A DNA stretch of 64,000 nucleotides from Agromyces flavus (GCF_900104685.1 NZ_LT629755.1:3286001-3350000); one strand, 5' to 3'. Counted from the first letter of the stretch, positions 42,498-51,443 are shown. The notes: generated from the letters alone by a model not told the origin. A program made the numbers and translations.

Positions 42498-42607
42498 CTC
42501 TGCGCTTGTGCTGAATAGTTTCCGGCGCAACAATAGACGTGTCGGACAGGTGCAAGGGCGCACGGGACCGCCCGACTCTCCCACGCTCTCGCTGAAAGGT
42601 CATCGCC

Positions 42608-42727
42608 ATGTCCCTCTACATCCTCCTCGCCGCCGTCTCGATCGTCGGCGTCATCTCCTCGGTCGTCGTCACGGCTCGCGACGGATACCGTCGCCAGCCG
42701 CGCGAGACGTTCGCGCGCACCGTCTGA
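42608..42727 (+). CDS. 39-aa single-helix membrane microprotein
   Basis: Reads MSLYILLAAVSIVGVISSVV, then a basic tail with TARDGYRR and QPRETF. One membrane helix, N-out/C-in by the positive tail. Preceded by GAAAGG 7 nt before ATG 42608 and divergent from the LysR gene, sharing its operator region; a strong hairpin follows 30 nt after the stop. This is a complete small transcription unit, so translation is likely. No function is known to me. Short leucine/valine-rich peptides can be chance, but the flanking signals argue against it. Confidence 0.62.
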   Translation: MSLYILLAAVSIVGVISSVVVTARDGYRRQPRETFARTV

Positions 42728-42757
42728 GTCGCGCGACCCGGGGCACTCGTGCTCCGA

Positions 42758-42803
42758 GCAGGGCCGGCGCGCGGGGGAGGGACACCCCGCGGGGCGGCCC
42801 TGC
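42758..42803 (+). terminator. long interrupted hairpin after the 39-aa gene
   Basis: GCAGGGCCG (42758-42766) pairs with CGGCCCTGC (42795-42803); inside it CGCGGGG pairs with CCCCGCG. The rest of the 217-nt gap to thrE1 holds a TAGCGT promoter word. Confidence 0.6.
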
Positions 42804-42891
42804 CGCATTCCCGGTACGCCGACGCGGTGGCCCGCGCCGTCGCATGGGGCGTACGTCCCGACCGCGCCCTCGGTCGGTGGATAGCGTCGCG

Positions 42892-42897
42892 GCAGGG
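42892..42897 (+). promoter_or_regulatory. -10 hexamer TAGCGT for the first ThrE gene
   Basis: GGATAGCGT about 48 nt before ATG 42945, giving a leader of roughly 40 nt with GAGGGAG as ribosome site. Confidence 0.4.
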
Positions 42898-42944
42898 GCC
42901 GGCCACGCGCCGGCATCCGGCACGTCGAGCCGAGGGAGCACGTC

Positions 42945-44393
42945 ATGGCGACCACCGCGACCACCCGCCGCCGATCCGATGAGGATCGCCGCGATCGCCC
43001 CGTCGATCTGGACGTCCTCCGCACCTTCCTCCTGGGCCTCGCCGAGGGCCTGATCGCTGCCGACGAGTCCGTGGACCGCATCGGCGACGTCATGACCGCC
43101 GTCTCGCGCGCGTACGGGCGCGACGAGATCGACATCGCGGTGATGCCCACCATGATCATCGTCGGAACGGGGTCGGGCGAGAGCGGGCGCGTCGCCGTGC
43201 GGACGGCCGTGAACGTGTCCTTCCGGTTCGACCAGATCGCCGCGCTCTACGTGCTCGTCGACGAGGCGAAGCGCGCCGCCGTCGACCCGCTCGACGGGAT
43301 CCGCCGCCTCAACGAGATCGGGGCGATGCGCCAGCGGCACGGATGGCTCGTCCGCACCTTCGGGCACGCCCTCCTCACGACCGGGCTGGCGCTCCTGCTC
43401 GCCCCGACCTGGCAGGGCGCGCTGGTCGCGTTCGGACTCGGCGCGCTCATCGGACTGCTCAAGCTCGTCCGATCGCGGACCCTCCAACTCGTCTTCCCCG
43501 TGTTCGCCGCGTTCGTGTGCGCGATCGTCGTGTTTCTGCTCGCCCCGCACGTCGAGATCGGCGATCCGATCCGACTCCTCATCGCCCCGCTCGCGACCTT
43601 CCTCCCCGGCGGCATGCTGACGACCGCGACCATGGAGCTGGCCGCCGGCCAGATGATCGCCGGTTCGGCCCGACTCGTCTTCGGGCTCGTGCAGCTCTCC
43701 CTGCTCTCGTTCGGCATCCTCGCCGCCGGGACGGTGATCGGCGTGGCGGACTCGAGCTACGCCCCGCTCGAGGTCACGGCCCCGCTGCCGTGGTGGGTGC
43801 CGCTGATCGGCGTCCTGTGTTTCGCGGTCGGGAACCACCTGCACTTCTCGGCGCCGCCGTCGGCGTTCGGCTGGATCCTGCTCGCGCTCGTCGTGGCGTA
43901 CGCGGGCCAGTCGGTCGGGTCCGCGCTGGTCGGATCGACCGTCAGCGGGTTCATCGGCGCCCTCGCGATGACGCCCGTCGTGCTCTGGATCGCGACGTTG
44001 CGAAGCGGGACGCCGGCGCAGCTGACGTTCCTCCCCGCGTTCTGGCTGCTGGTGCCGGGAGCCGCGGGACTCGTCGGCCTCACCGAGGCCGTGGGCACGG
44101 CGGCCGGCCTCGAGGACTTCGTGACCGCCCTGACGTCCGTCATGTCGATCGCGCTCGGCGTGCTGATCGGCACGGCGCTGTACCGCGCGGTGCACCACGG
44201 TGCCGAGGGCATCGCGCAGTTCCACGTCGACGTCCCGGCCGCGCTGCACGAGGAGGAGCAGCCGCCGCTGTGGGCGCGCTTCGTCCCGGGCACGCCGAGG
44301 TCGTTCTGGGGCGGCGGCCGTCGCCGCGGGACCACCGACACGTCGCGATCGCCCTCGGCAACGGGGTCGTCCTCCGCGGTGGCGCAGACGTAG
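42945..44393 (+). CDS. thrE: threonine/serine exporter ThrE-like, copy 1
   Basis: 482 aa. N-terminal cytoplasmic hydrolase-like half (DUF1212/PF06738: FLLGLAEGLIAADESVDRIGDVM, RRLNEIG) followed by about ten membrane helices covering the second half (PF12821). This is the fused ThrE layout of Corynebacterium. Exports threonine and serine using the proton gradient. The C-terminus is a basic/Ser-rich tail. GAGGGAG lies 6 nt before the ATG. A close paralogue follows 61 nt downstream in the same direction; blocks such as FGHALLT-GLALLLAP and FLPAFW-LVPGAAGLVG are nearly identical between them, so they arose by tandem duplication. Confidence 0.88.
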   Translation: MATTATTRRRSDEDRRDRPVDLDVLRTFLLGLAEGLIAADESVDRIGDVMTAVSRAYGRDEIDIAVMPTMIIVGTGSGESGRVAVRTAVNVSFRFDQIAALYVLVDEAKRAAVDPLDGIRRLNEIGAMRQRHGWLVRTFGHALLTTGLALLLAPTWQGALVAFGLGALIGLLKLVRSRTLQLVFPVFAAFVCAIVVFLLAPHVEIGDPIRLLIAPLATFLPGGMLTTATMELAAGQMIAGSARLVFGLVQLSLLSFGILAAGTVIGVADSSYAPLEVTAPLPWWVPLIGVLCFAVGNHLHFSAPPSAFGWILLALVVAYAGQSVGSALVGSTVSGFIGALAMTPVVLWIATLRSGTPAQLTFLPAFWLLVPGAAGLVGLTEAVGTAAGLEDFVTALTSVMSIALGVLIGTALYRAVHHGAEGIAQFHVDVPAALHEEEQPPLWARFVPGTPRSFWGGGRRRGTTDTSRSPSATGSSSAVAQT

Positions 44394-44396
44394 AGT
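44391..44396 (+). promoter_or_regulatory. -10 hexamer TAGAGT overlapping the thrE1 stop
   Basis: TAGAGT within the longer word GACGTAGAGTACGCGG; almost the same word precedes pyrE at 45885-45900. Transcript would start about 50 nt before ATG 44455. Confidence 0.35.
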
Positions 44397-44454
44397 ACGC
44401 GGACACCCACGCCGCCCGCCGGCACCGCGGGACGGCACGACGAGGGAGCCGCGC

Positions 44455-45837
44455 ATGCCGATCACGCCCACGCCGCCGCAGGCACCGAGCGAGGAACGCG
44501 CCGTCGAGGACCCGGCGCTGCTCCGCACCTTCCTGCTCGGCCTCGCCGAGGGGATGACGGCGTCCGCCGAGTCGACCGACCGCATCCGCGCCGACGTGGT
44601 GCAGATCGCCCGTGCCTACGGGTGGGAGGACGTCGACGTCGTCGTGCTGCCGACCATCGCGCTCGTGCAGACCGGGCGGGGCGAGAGCGCACGCGTCTCG
44701 CTCCGCTCGGTGCAGGCGACCTTCCGGTTCGACCAGATCGCCGAGCTGGCAGGGCTCCTCCGGCAGGCGCGCGCCGCCGAGATCGCGCCGGGTGAGGGCA
44801 TCCGCCGGCTCAACGAGATCGGCGCCATGCCCGCCTCGCGCCACTGGTTCCTGCGAACCTTCGGCCACGCGCTGCTGACCGCGGGCCTGGCCCTGCTCCT
44901 CGCGCCCAGCTGGCAGGCGGCGGTCGTGGGCTTCGGGCTCGGGGCGCTCATCGGCGTCGCGAAGCTGATGCGCTCGCAGACGCTCCTGCTCGTGCTGCCG
45001 ATCATCGCGTCGTTCGTCTGCGCGCTCATCGTGTTCCTCCTCGCGCCGTACGTCGAACTGGGTGATCCGCTGCGCGTGCTCATCGCGCCGTTGGCCACCT
45101 TCCTGCCCGGGGCGTTGCTGACGACCGGCGTGCGCGAGCTCGCGGCCGGCCAGATGGTGGCCGGCACGGCGCGCCTCGGCGCCGGGCTCGTGCAGCTCGC
45201 GCTCCTCGCCTTCGGCATCCTCTCGGCGGGCACGCTGGTCGGTGTCGGCGAGGACACCTACGCACCGCTCGAGGTGACGACCACGCTGCCCTGGTGGGTG
45301 GCGGGAGTCGGCCTCGCGCTCTACGCCCTGGGCGTGTACCTGCACTTCGCCGCGCCCGGGCGGACCTACGGCTGGGTGCTGCTGGCCCTCGTGGTCGCGT
45401 ACGGGGCGCAGCAGCTCGGCTCGTTCCTGCTCGGCCCCTCGATCAGCGGCTTCTTCGGCGCGCTCGTGGTCGCCCCCCTCGTGCTCTGGATCGAGGACCT
45501 GCGCGACGGCGGCGTGCCCTCTCAGATGATCTTCCTCCCCGCGTTCTGGATCCTCGTCCCCGGCGCGGCCGGCCTGGTCGGCGTGACCGAGGCCGTGGGC
45601 GCGGGCGCCGGCGTGGGCGACTTCTCCGCTGCGTTCATCACCGTCATGTCCATCGCACTGGGCGTGCTCATCGGCTCGGCGCTCTACCGGTTCGTCCGCC
45701 GCAGCGCCGAGGAGCTCTCCGAGTTCCACATCGACCTGCCCGCGGTGCTGGCACCGTCCGACGAACCGGTCCTCTCGCGCATCGCCTCCGCGACGACGAC
45801 ACGCGCATCGCGACGTCGGCGGCGCGACCGCGAGTGA
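44455..45837 (+). CDS. thrE: threonine/serine exporter ThrE-like, copy 2
   Basis: 460 aa, same two-part plan as copy 1: FLLGLAEGMTASAESTDRIRADV and RRLNEIGAM in the cytoplasmic half, then about ten helices. ATG 44455 was chosen, with CGAGGGAG 6 nt upstream. The copies differ mainly in the N-terminus and the C-terminal tail. Whether both export Thr/Ser or one has drifted to another small amino acid cannot be told. Possible own promoter at 44391. Confidence 0.87.
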   Translation: MPITPTPPQAPSEERAVEDPALLRTFLLGLAEGMTASAESTDRIRADVVQIARAYGWEDVDVVVLPTIALVQTGRGESARVSLRSVQATFRFDQIAELAGLLRQARAAEIAPGEGIRRLNEIGAMPASRHWFLRTFGHALLTAGLALLLAPSWQAAVVGFGLGALIGVAKLMRSQTLLLVLPIIASFVCALIVFLLAPYVELGDPLRVLIAPLATFLPGALLTTGVRELAAGQMVAGTARLGAGLVQLALLAFGILSAGTLVGVGEDTYAPLEVTTTLPWWVAGVGLALYALGVYLHFAAPGRTYGWVLLALVVAYGAQQLGSFLLGPSISGFFGALVVAPLVLWIEDLRDGGVPSQMIFLPAFWILVPGAAGLVGVTEAVGAGAGVGDFSAAFITVMSIALGVLIGSALYRFVRRSAEELSEFHIDLPAVLAPSDEPVLSRIASATTTRASRRRRRDRE

Positions 45838-45888
45838 GCCCCCGGGACGGGCGGCCCACCGTCCCTCGTCCCCTCAGGATGCACGACG

Positions 45889-45894
45889 TAGAGT
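45889..45894 (+). promoter_or_regulatory. -10 hexamer TAGAGT, leaderless promoter of pyrE
   Basis: TAGAGT, 6 nt (ATGCGG), then GTG 45901. Favors GTG 45901 over the ATG at 45895 that lies inside the spacer. Confidence 0.5.
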
Positions 45895-45900
45895 ATGCGG

Positions 45901-46470
45901 GTGACCTCCGCCACCCCTCTCGCCACTGACGCGCGCCGCCGACTCATCGAGCACATCTCGAACGAGGCGGTCTTCCACGGCGACTTCACGCTCACGAGCG
46001 GCAAGAAGGCGTCGTACTACGTCGACCTGCGCAAGGTCAGCCTCGACCACCGCGTGGCGCCGCTCATCGGCCAGGTCATGCTCGACCTCATCGCCTCGGT
46101 CCCCGAGGTCGCGGCCGTCGGCGGCATGACGATGGGCGCCGACCCCATCGCGACCGCGGTCCTGCACCAGGGCGCCGCGCGCGGTCTCGTGTACGACGCG
46201 TTCGTCGTGCGCAAGGAGCCGAAGGACCACGGGCGGGGCAAGCAGGTCGAGGGGCCGGATGTCGCGGGCAAGCGCGTGATCGTCCTCGAGGACACGTCGA
46301 CCACCGGCGGCTCCCCGCTCAAGGCCATCGAGGCGCTTCGCGCCGCCGGAGCCGAGATCGCCGCGGTGGCGGTCGTCGTCGATCGCGACACGGGTGCACG
46401 CGAGGTCATCGAGGCGGCCGGGGTCCCCTACCTCGCGGCCATCGGATTGAAGGATCTGGGACTGGAATGA
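45901..46470 (+). CDS. pyrE: orotate phosphoribosyltransferase
   Basis: 189 aa. Makes OMP from orotate and PRPP in pyrimidine synthesis. Motifs: FTLTSGKKASYYVDLRKV near the N-terminus, DAFVVRKEPKDHGRGKQVEG (flexible loop with catalytic Lys; core RKEPKDHGRGK) and the PRPP-binding VIVLEDTSTTGGSPLKA. GTG 45901 is preferred because it fits the leaderless promoter; ATG 45895 would add two residues. The stop overlaps the start of the septum-formation gene (ATGA at 46467), so expression of the two is linked. Confidence 0.93.
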   Translation: MTSATPLATDARRRLIEHISNEAVFHGDFTLTSGKKASYYVDLRKVSLDHRVAPLIGQVMLDLIASVPEVAAVGGMTMGADPIATAVLHQGAARGLVYDAFVVRKEPKDHGRGKQVEGPDVAGKRVIVLEDTSTTGGSPLKAIEALRAAGAEIAAVAVVVDRDTGAREVIEAAGVPYLAAIGLKDLGLE

Positions 46471-49232
46471 ACGCACGCGACGGACGCCACGACTCGGGCG
46501 ACTTCGACGACGCCGACTGGCTCCTGAGCCAGTTGGGAAGTGGTCTTCGACCCGACCTCGAGGGTCGCACGAGTCCCGAGCAGGCACCCGTCCTTCCCGA
46601 GCCGAGCCTGCCGTCGGCGCCGGCCGAGCCCGTCTCCCCGCCCCCGGGCGGCCGCGCACGTCGACGCAGCGAGGAGTCGCTCGACTGGTTCTCCCTCGCG
46701 GAACCAGCCGACGAGGGCGACGCCGTCACGAGAGCGCTGCCCGTCGTGGGCGAGCCGATCCCGCGCGACGTGCCCGAGCCCCCGCCGGCCCCGCCGGCAT
46801 GGAACCAGCCGGCGTGGAGCCAGCCGGCCGTGCCGTCCCATCCGCGCGTGCCCGCGCCGCCCGAGCCGGATCGCCTCACGTCGGTGGAACCGCCGGTCGG
46901 CGCTCCCGTCCCGCCCGCGTTCGGCGGACACCAGGCGCCGCCGCCTCCGCCGCCCGGACCCGTCACGCCGCCGGCGAACTTCGCATTGACCTGGGGTGAT
47001 CCGTCGATCGACTCCGAGGCGGGCCTGCGTGAAGCCTTCCGCCAGCTATCCGAGCCGGCCGACCAGGTGCGCCGCGACGAGCCGCCGCACTGGGACGAGC
47101 CGGCGCCGCCCGCGCGCGATGCCGCCCCCGAGCTCCCCGCCGACGAGCCGTTCCCCGGTTTCACTCCGCCGCCCGCCGCACGTCAGTCGTTCACGCCGGC
47201 GCCGCAGGGCGGTGCGGGCGCGTTCCCGCCGGCCCGCTCCGACTACGACGACGAGATGTGGTCGGCCCTCAACGAGGATGAGACCCCTGCGCAGGACGGC
47301 GGATGGCACGGGGGCGACGATCGCCCCGACTGGCGTGAACAGTACGGCGACCGGGCCGCGTACGACCAGGTCGGCGGTCCTGACGAGCGTGGCGGCTACG
47401 ACGAGCGCGGCGGCTACGACGAGCGCGGTGGCTACGACGAGCGCGGTGGCTACGACGAGCGCGGTTGGGGCGACGCACCCGGCCGAGCGGCGTCGGGCGA
47501 CGACGGCGCCGGACACGACGGGTACGGCGACCCGCACGACGGTGCGTCCGACACCGGTGCCGAGCAGGCACCGTGGCCGCCCGAGTGGCAGGACGTCGCT
47601 GCGCCGTCCGCGGGAGACGACGACGTGCGCTGGTACGCCGACGAGGTCGCCGAGCGGGAGCGACGTCGGCAGCCCGAGCCGGCCGACGAGCAGGGCCGCG
47701 AGGAGTGGTCGTCGCACCAGCAGTCCGATGACGCGGCCCAGGCGACCCCGTGGGATCGCGAGGACCATTCGCCCATGGCGCGGGAGCTCGCCCAGACCGG
47801 ATACTTCTGGAACCTGACGCCCGACCCGAGCGGTCGCGACCCCAAGGCCGAGCCCGACGACGATGACGCGCCCGGACCCCGTCGCACCCCCGCCTCCGGC
47901 ACGGAGGACGACCAGCCGTTCGGCGTCGACACCTACGCCTCGGTGCAGCGCTACGGCGAGCCCGAGCACGACCGGGACGACGCGTATCCCGACGACCCGT
48001 TCGCCCGGTTCGCGCAGGACGAGGCCGACGCCCGCGCGCAGGCGTCGGCCGAGCCCGATGACGCCGACGATCCCGTCGACTGGTTCGCCGAGGGCGGGTA
48101 CGCGGCGCACGACGACTATCCCGCGCAGGACGACTACGCCGCGCAGGCGGGCTACGCGAGCGACGGCGGGCCGGGCACCGACCCCCGTTACGCCGACGAC
48201 GACCGGTACGCCGCCGACGACCGCTACGCAGCGGAATCGCCGTACGACCGCGACGATCGGTACGGCGCACGCGATCCGTTCGCGCCGGTCTCCGACCACC
48301 GCGATGACGCCGATGACTTCGACGACCCGTTCGCGGACCAGCGCGACCACGACCGCGACGAGCGTCGTCCGTCCGAACCGGCACCCGACACCGGCGACGG
48401 CCTGTCGGCGCTGTTCGGCGGCGCCGGATTCGGCGCGACCGGTCCGATGGGCACGGTCGCCGGTGCCGCGGCGGCCGGCCGGACCGCGCCGGCGCCCGCA
48501 GGCACGCCCGATCGCTTCGACCCCCTCGATGATCCCTTCGCCGACCCCTTCGGACGCGACGACCGGTACGGCGCCGTCGACCAGTACGGCACCGACGACC
48601 GATACGGATCCGACGACCGCGGCGGTCGCCCGGGCGGCGACCGCCCTGCGACGCGCGACGACGACGGCAACCGTCGCTCGCCCGTGAAGGTGCTCGCGTG
48701 GGTGGCGGGTGCGCTCGCGGTCATCGTGCTCGCCGTCGGCGGGTTCGCACTCGTCACGCGCGTGCTCTCGCCCGCCGCCGCTCCCGAGCAGTCGGCCTCC
48801 GACGCCGAGGACGCGGTCGAGCTCCCCGAGCCGACCGCCGTGCAGGGCCCTGGCGTGTACCCGTGGACCCAGCTGTTCGGCGGCGAGTGCCTCGAGCCCT
48901 TCCAGGACGCGTGGGCCGAGGAGTTCACGGTCGTGGACTGCGCGACGCCGCACGCCGCGCAGTTGGTGCTGCGCGGTGAGGTGTCGACCGACGAGGCGGC
49001 GCCGTTCCCCGGCGAGGCCGAGGTCGGAGCACAGGTCGCGCAGCTCTGCGCCGCCGAGGGCCTCATCGACCCGGCCGCGGTCGGCGACGTGACGGACCTG
49101 CAGATGCAGGCGTCGTACCCCGTCGACGAGGCGCAGTGGACCTCGGGCGAGCGCACGTTCTACTGCTTCGTGAGCCGTTCGAGCGGGGAGCCGCTCGCCG
49201 TGAGCGTGCAGGGCCCCGGCCCGCAGGCCTGA
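46467..49232 (+). CDS. septum-formation family protein with very long acidic cytoplasmic region
   Basis: 921 aa. Residues 1 to about 735 are low-complexity, rich in Asp, Glu, Pro, Arg and Tyr (proline-rich first, then DDRY/YDER repeats). One membrane helix follows (LAWVAGALAVIVLAVGGFAL, about 742-761). The outside domain of about 120 residues matches the Septum_form family (PF13845): VYPWTQLFGGECLEPF, VVDCATPH, QLCAAEG and FYCFVS, whose four Cys can make two disulfides. Actinobacterial relatives are linked to cell division but are poorly studied. Many lack or shorten the acidic region. Coupled by ATGA to pyrE. Confidence 0.82.
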   Translation: MNARDGRHDSGDFDDADWLLSQLGSGLRPDLEGRTSPEQAPVLPEPSLPSAPAEPVSPPPGGRARRRSEESLDWFSLAEPADEGDAVTRALPVVGEPIPRDVPEPPPAPPAWNQPAWSQPAVPSHPRVPAPPEPDRLTSVEPPVGAPVPPAFGGHQAPPPPPPGPVTPPANFALTWGDPSIDSEAGLREAFRQLSEPADQVRRDEPPHWDEPAPPARDAAPELPADEPFPGFTPPPAARQSFTPAPQGGAGAFPPARSDYDDEMWSALNEDETPAQDGGWHGGDDRPDWREQYGDRAAYDQVGGPDERGGYDERGGYDERGGYDERGGYDERGWGDAPGRAASGDDGAGHDGYGDPHDGASDTGAEQAPWPPEWQDVAAPSAGDDDVRWYADEVAERERRRQPEPADEQGREEWSSHQQSDDAAQATPWDREDHSPMARELAQTGYFWNLTPDPSGRDPKAEPDDDDAPGPRRTPASGTEDDQPFGVDTYASVQRYGEPEHDRDDAYPDDPFARFAQDEADARAQASAEPDDADDPVDWFAEGGYAAHDDYPAQDDYAAQAGYASDGGPGTDPRYADDDRYAADDRYAAESPYDRDDRYGARDPFAPVSDHRDDADDFDDPFADQRDHDRDERRPSEPAPDTGDGLSALFGGAGFGATGPMGTVAGAAAAGRTAPAPAGTPDRFDPLDDPFADPFGRDDRYGAVDQYGTDDRYGSDDRGGRPGGDRPATRDDDGNRRSPVKVLAWVAGALAVIVLAVGGFALVTRVLSPAAAPEQSASDAEDAVELPEPTAVQGPGVYPWTQLFGGECLEPFQDAWAEEFTVVDCATPHAAQLVLRGEVSTDEAAPFPGEAEVGAQVAQLCAAEGLIDPAAVGDVTDLQMQASYPVDEAQWTSGERTFYCFVSRSSGEPLAVSVQGPGPQA
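47382..47468 (+). repeat. five tandem 18-bp repeats coding DERGGY
   Basis: Units GACGAGCGYGGYGGCTAC start at 47382, 47400, 47418, 47436 and 47454, the last one partial. They encode DERGGY at residues about 306-334. Exact-length coding repeats like this change copy number readily by slippage. Confidence 0.92.
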
Positions 49233-49233
49233 C

Positions 49234-50193
49234 GTGCTCGGCGAGCGATCCCACGGCGGCGTCGTCGTCGTGTTCGGCTCGGTGAACGTCGACGCGACGA
49301 GCTACGTGCGCGAGTTCCCACGACCCGGCGAGACGGTCCACTCGAGCGGCTTCCGCGTCGCCCTGGGCGGCAAGGGCGCGAACCAGGCGGTCGCCGCGCA
49401 CCTCTCGGGCGCACGGGTCGAGCTGATCGCGCGCGTCGGCGACGACGCGAACGCCGACGTGCCCATGCGGACGTTCGCCGCATTCGGGCTGGCGACGGAT
49501 GGCGTCGCAGCCGTTCCGGGTGAACCGACCGGCGTCGCGCAGATCACGGTGAACGGCGCGGGCGAGAACACGATCGTCGTCACCGCGGGTGCGAACGCCG
49601 CGTTCGGCGCCGAAGTGGTCGAGGCCGAACGCGAGCGGATCGCGAGGGGCGACGTCGTGCTCACCCAGGGCGAACTGCCGACCGCGACGATCGAGGCACT
49701 CTCGGTCGCGGCCGATGCCGCGGGCGCGAGGTTCGTCCTCAACCTCGCTCCGCCCGTCCCCGTCGCGGTCGGATCGATCGCCCTCGCCGACCCGCTCGTC
49801 CTCAACGTGCATGAGGCCCGCGTGGTCGGTCTCGGCGTCGGGCTGGACGATGACGCGCGTCCGGACGCGTGGCGGGATGCCGCGGCATCCGCCGTCGGTG
49901 CTCTCGCGCGATCGGTCGTGGTCACGCTCGGTGCACGCGGGGCGGTCGCCGCCGATCGCACGGGTTCATGGACGGTTCCCGCACCGGACGTGCGCGCGGT
50001 CGACACGACGGGCGCGGGCGACGCGGCGACCGGCACGCTGGCCGCGATGCTCGCCGAGGGTCGGCCGCTGCCCGAGGCGGTCCGCCTCGCCGTCGCCGCG
50101 GGCGCCCTCGCCGTGCTTCGGCAGGGGACCGTGGACTCGTACGCCGCGCGCGACGCCGTGCTCGGACTCGCCGAACGGATGGAGGACGCGTGA
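49234..50193 (+). CDS. rbsK: ribokinase (PfkB family)
   Basis: 319 aa. PfkB signature 1 ALGGKGANQAVAAHLSG (residues 44-60) and signature 2 DTTGAGDAATG with catalytic Asp263. Phosphorylates ribose or a related sugar. GTG 49234 starts one base after the preceding stop. It is coupled by GTGA (50190) to the nucleoside hydrolase gene. That pairing makes sense: the hydrolase frees ribose from nucleosides and the kinase traps it as ribose 5-phosphate. A nucleoside kinase activity is a lesser alternative. Confidence 0.88.
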   Translation: MLGERSHGGVVVVFGSVNVDATSYVREFPRPGETVHSSGFRVALGGKGANQAVAAHLSGARVELIARVGDDANADVPMRTFAAFGLATDGVAAVPGEPTGVAQITVNGAGENTIVVTAGANAAFGAEVVEAERERIARGDVVLTQGELPTATIEALSVAADAAGARFVLNLAPPVPVAVGSIALADPLVLNVHEARVVGLGVGLDDDARPDAWRDAAASAVGALARSVVVTLGARGAVAADRTGSWTVPAPDVRAVDTTGAGDAATGTLAAMLAEGRPLPEAVRLAVAAGALAVLRQGTVDSYAARDAVLGLAERMEDA

Positions 50194-51137
50194 GCATTCC
50201 CGTGATCGTCGACTGCGACCCCGGGCACGACGATGTGATGGCGCTCTGGCTCGCCGCCGGCCATCCCGCGCTCGAGCTGCTCGCCGTGACCACCGTGGGC
50301 GGCAACGTCCCGCTCCGACACACGAGTCGCAACGCCCGCGTCGCGCTCGCCGTGGCCGGCGTCGAGGGGGTTCCGGTGTCCGCGGGAGCCGCGGGGCCGC
50401 TCGCACGCGAGCTGTCGACGGCGGAGTGGATCCACGGCGAGAACGGTCTGGGCGGACCCGAGCTGCCCGATCCCGACGAGGGCCCGACCCCCGTGCGCCT
50501 GGACCCGAGGTCGGCGACCGAGCTCATCGCGGACACGCTGCTCGCGGCATCCGAGCCCGTGGCCATCGTCGCGACCGGGCCCATCACGAACGTCGCGGTA
50601 TTCCTGCGGGATCGACCCGAGCTCGCCGATCGCGTCCGCGAGATCGTGTGGATGGGCGGCTCGACCGAGCGCGGGAACGTGACTCCGTATGCGGAGTTCA
50701 ACGCCTGGGTCGACCCCGAGGCCCTCGATCTCGTCCTGCGCAGCGGCGTGCGGTTCACCATGGTCGGGCTCAACGTGACGCATCGCGCCCTCGTGACGAC
50801 CCTCGTGCGCGAGCGCCTCGCGGCGGTCGGCAACCGCACCGCCGCGTTCGGCGATGAGCTGCTCGAATTCTTCTGCCGCACGAACGACGAGGTGTTCGGC
50901 ATGCCCGACGGCCCGCTGCACGACCCGGTCGCGGTCGCCGTGCTCGCCGATCCCGAGGCCGTCGAGGTCGTGCACACCCGGCTCGACGTCGAGCTGGGCG
51001 GCACCGAGACCGTCGGCGCCACGAGCGTCGACCTCGACGACATGCTCGCTCGGGAGCCGAATGCGCACGTCGCGGTCGGGCTCGATGTCGAGCGGTTCTG
51101 GGCGGGCGTCGAGCTCGCGTACGGTCGGCTGGCCTGA
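50190..51137 (+). CDS. inosine-uridine-type nucleoside hydrolase
   Basis: 315 aa. Calcium-site motif VIVDCDPGHDDVMAL (residues 5-19; Asp8, Asp10, Asp14, Asp15 are visible), TVGGNVPL, and ATGPITNVA with the ribose-binding Asn, then the C-terminal LHDPVAVAVL with another metal-site Asp. Splits ribonucleosides into base and ribose. GTG 50190 overlaps the ribokinase stop; upstream GGAGG (50180) serves as ribosome site. Freed uracil could feed the catabolic locus at 29-39 kb, although the two are 11 kb apart. Confidence 0.92.
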   Translation: MSIPVIVDCDPGHDDVMALWLAAGHPALELLAVTTVGGNVPLRHTSRNARVALAVAGVEGVPVSAGAAGPLARELSTAEWIHGENGLGGPELPDPDEGPTPVRLDPRSATELIADTLLAASEPVAIVATGPITNVAVFLRDRPELADRVREIVWMGGSTERGNVTPYAEFNAWVDPEALDLVLRSGVRFTMVGLNVTHRALVTTLVRERLAAVGNRTAAFGDELLEFFCRTNDEVFGMPDGPLHDPVAVAVLADPEAVEVVHTRLDVELGGTETVGATSVDLDDMLAREPNAHVAVGLDVERFWAGVELAYGRLA

Positions 51138-51153
51138 GGCGGGGGATCGGGAG

Positions 51154-51354
51154 ATGGACTGGACGTTCTGGGTCGGTGGCGCGGTGATCGTCGCCGCGCT
51201 CATCGTCACGCAGGTGTTCCTGCACGAGAGCCGCTGGTCGCGGCGCCCTCGCGCAGACAACGAGGAGAACCCGGGTCCGCCGGTTCGCGAGGATCCGGAC
51301 GACCGTGGCGGCCCGCCCGGATCGGATGGCGCGCCCGGATCGGACGGCAATTAG
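51154..51354 (+). CDS. membrane microprotein starting MDWTFWVGG, copy 1
   Basis: 66 aa: one helix (about residues 6-24, FWVGGAVIVAALIVTQVF) and a charged, then Gly/Asp/Pro-rich tail. ATG 51154 is preceded by CGGGGGATCGGGAG. Its first nine residues are identical to those of the next small gene, with different tails. No function known to me; the pairing itself is the evidence that both are real. Lies 16 nt after the nucleoside hydrolase stop and may be cotranscribed. Confidence 0.65.
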   Translation: MDWTFWVGGAVIVAALIVTQVFLHESRWSRRPRADNEENPGPPVREDPDDRGGPPGSDGAPGSDGN

Positions 51355-51443
51355 CCGCGACCAGCGGCAGCCTGGGCGTCCGCCCACCCGATCTGGGGGC
51401 TTCGCCGAGCATCCGGTGGGCGTAGCTTCGGGGTGAGGCGACG

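Noticed and set aside
47382..47468. Sequencing or assembly artefact in the 18-bp repeats
   Set aside because: Units differ by synonymous changes (GGC/GGT, CGT/CGC) and the frame stays open, which an assembly duplication would not produce.
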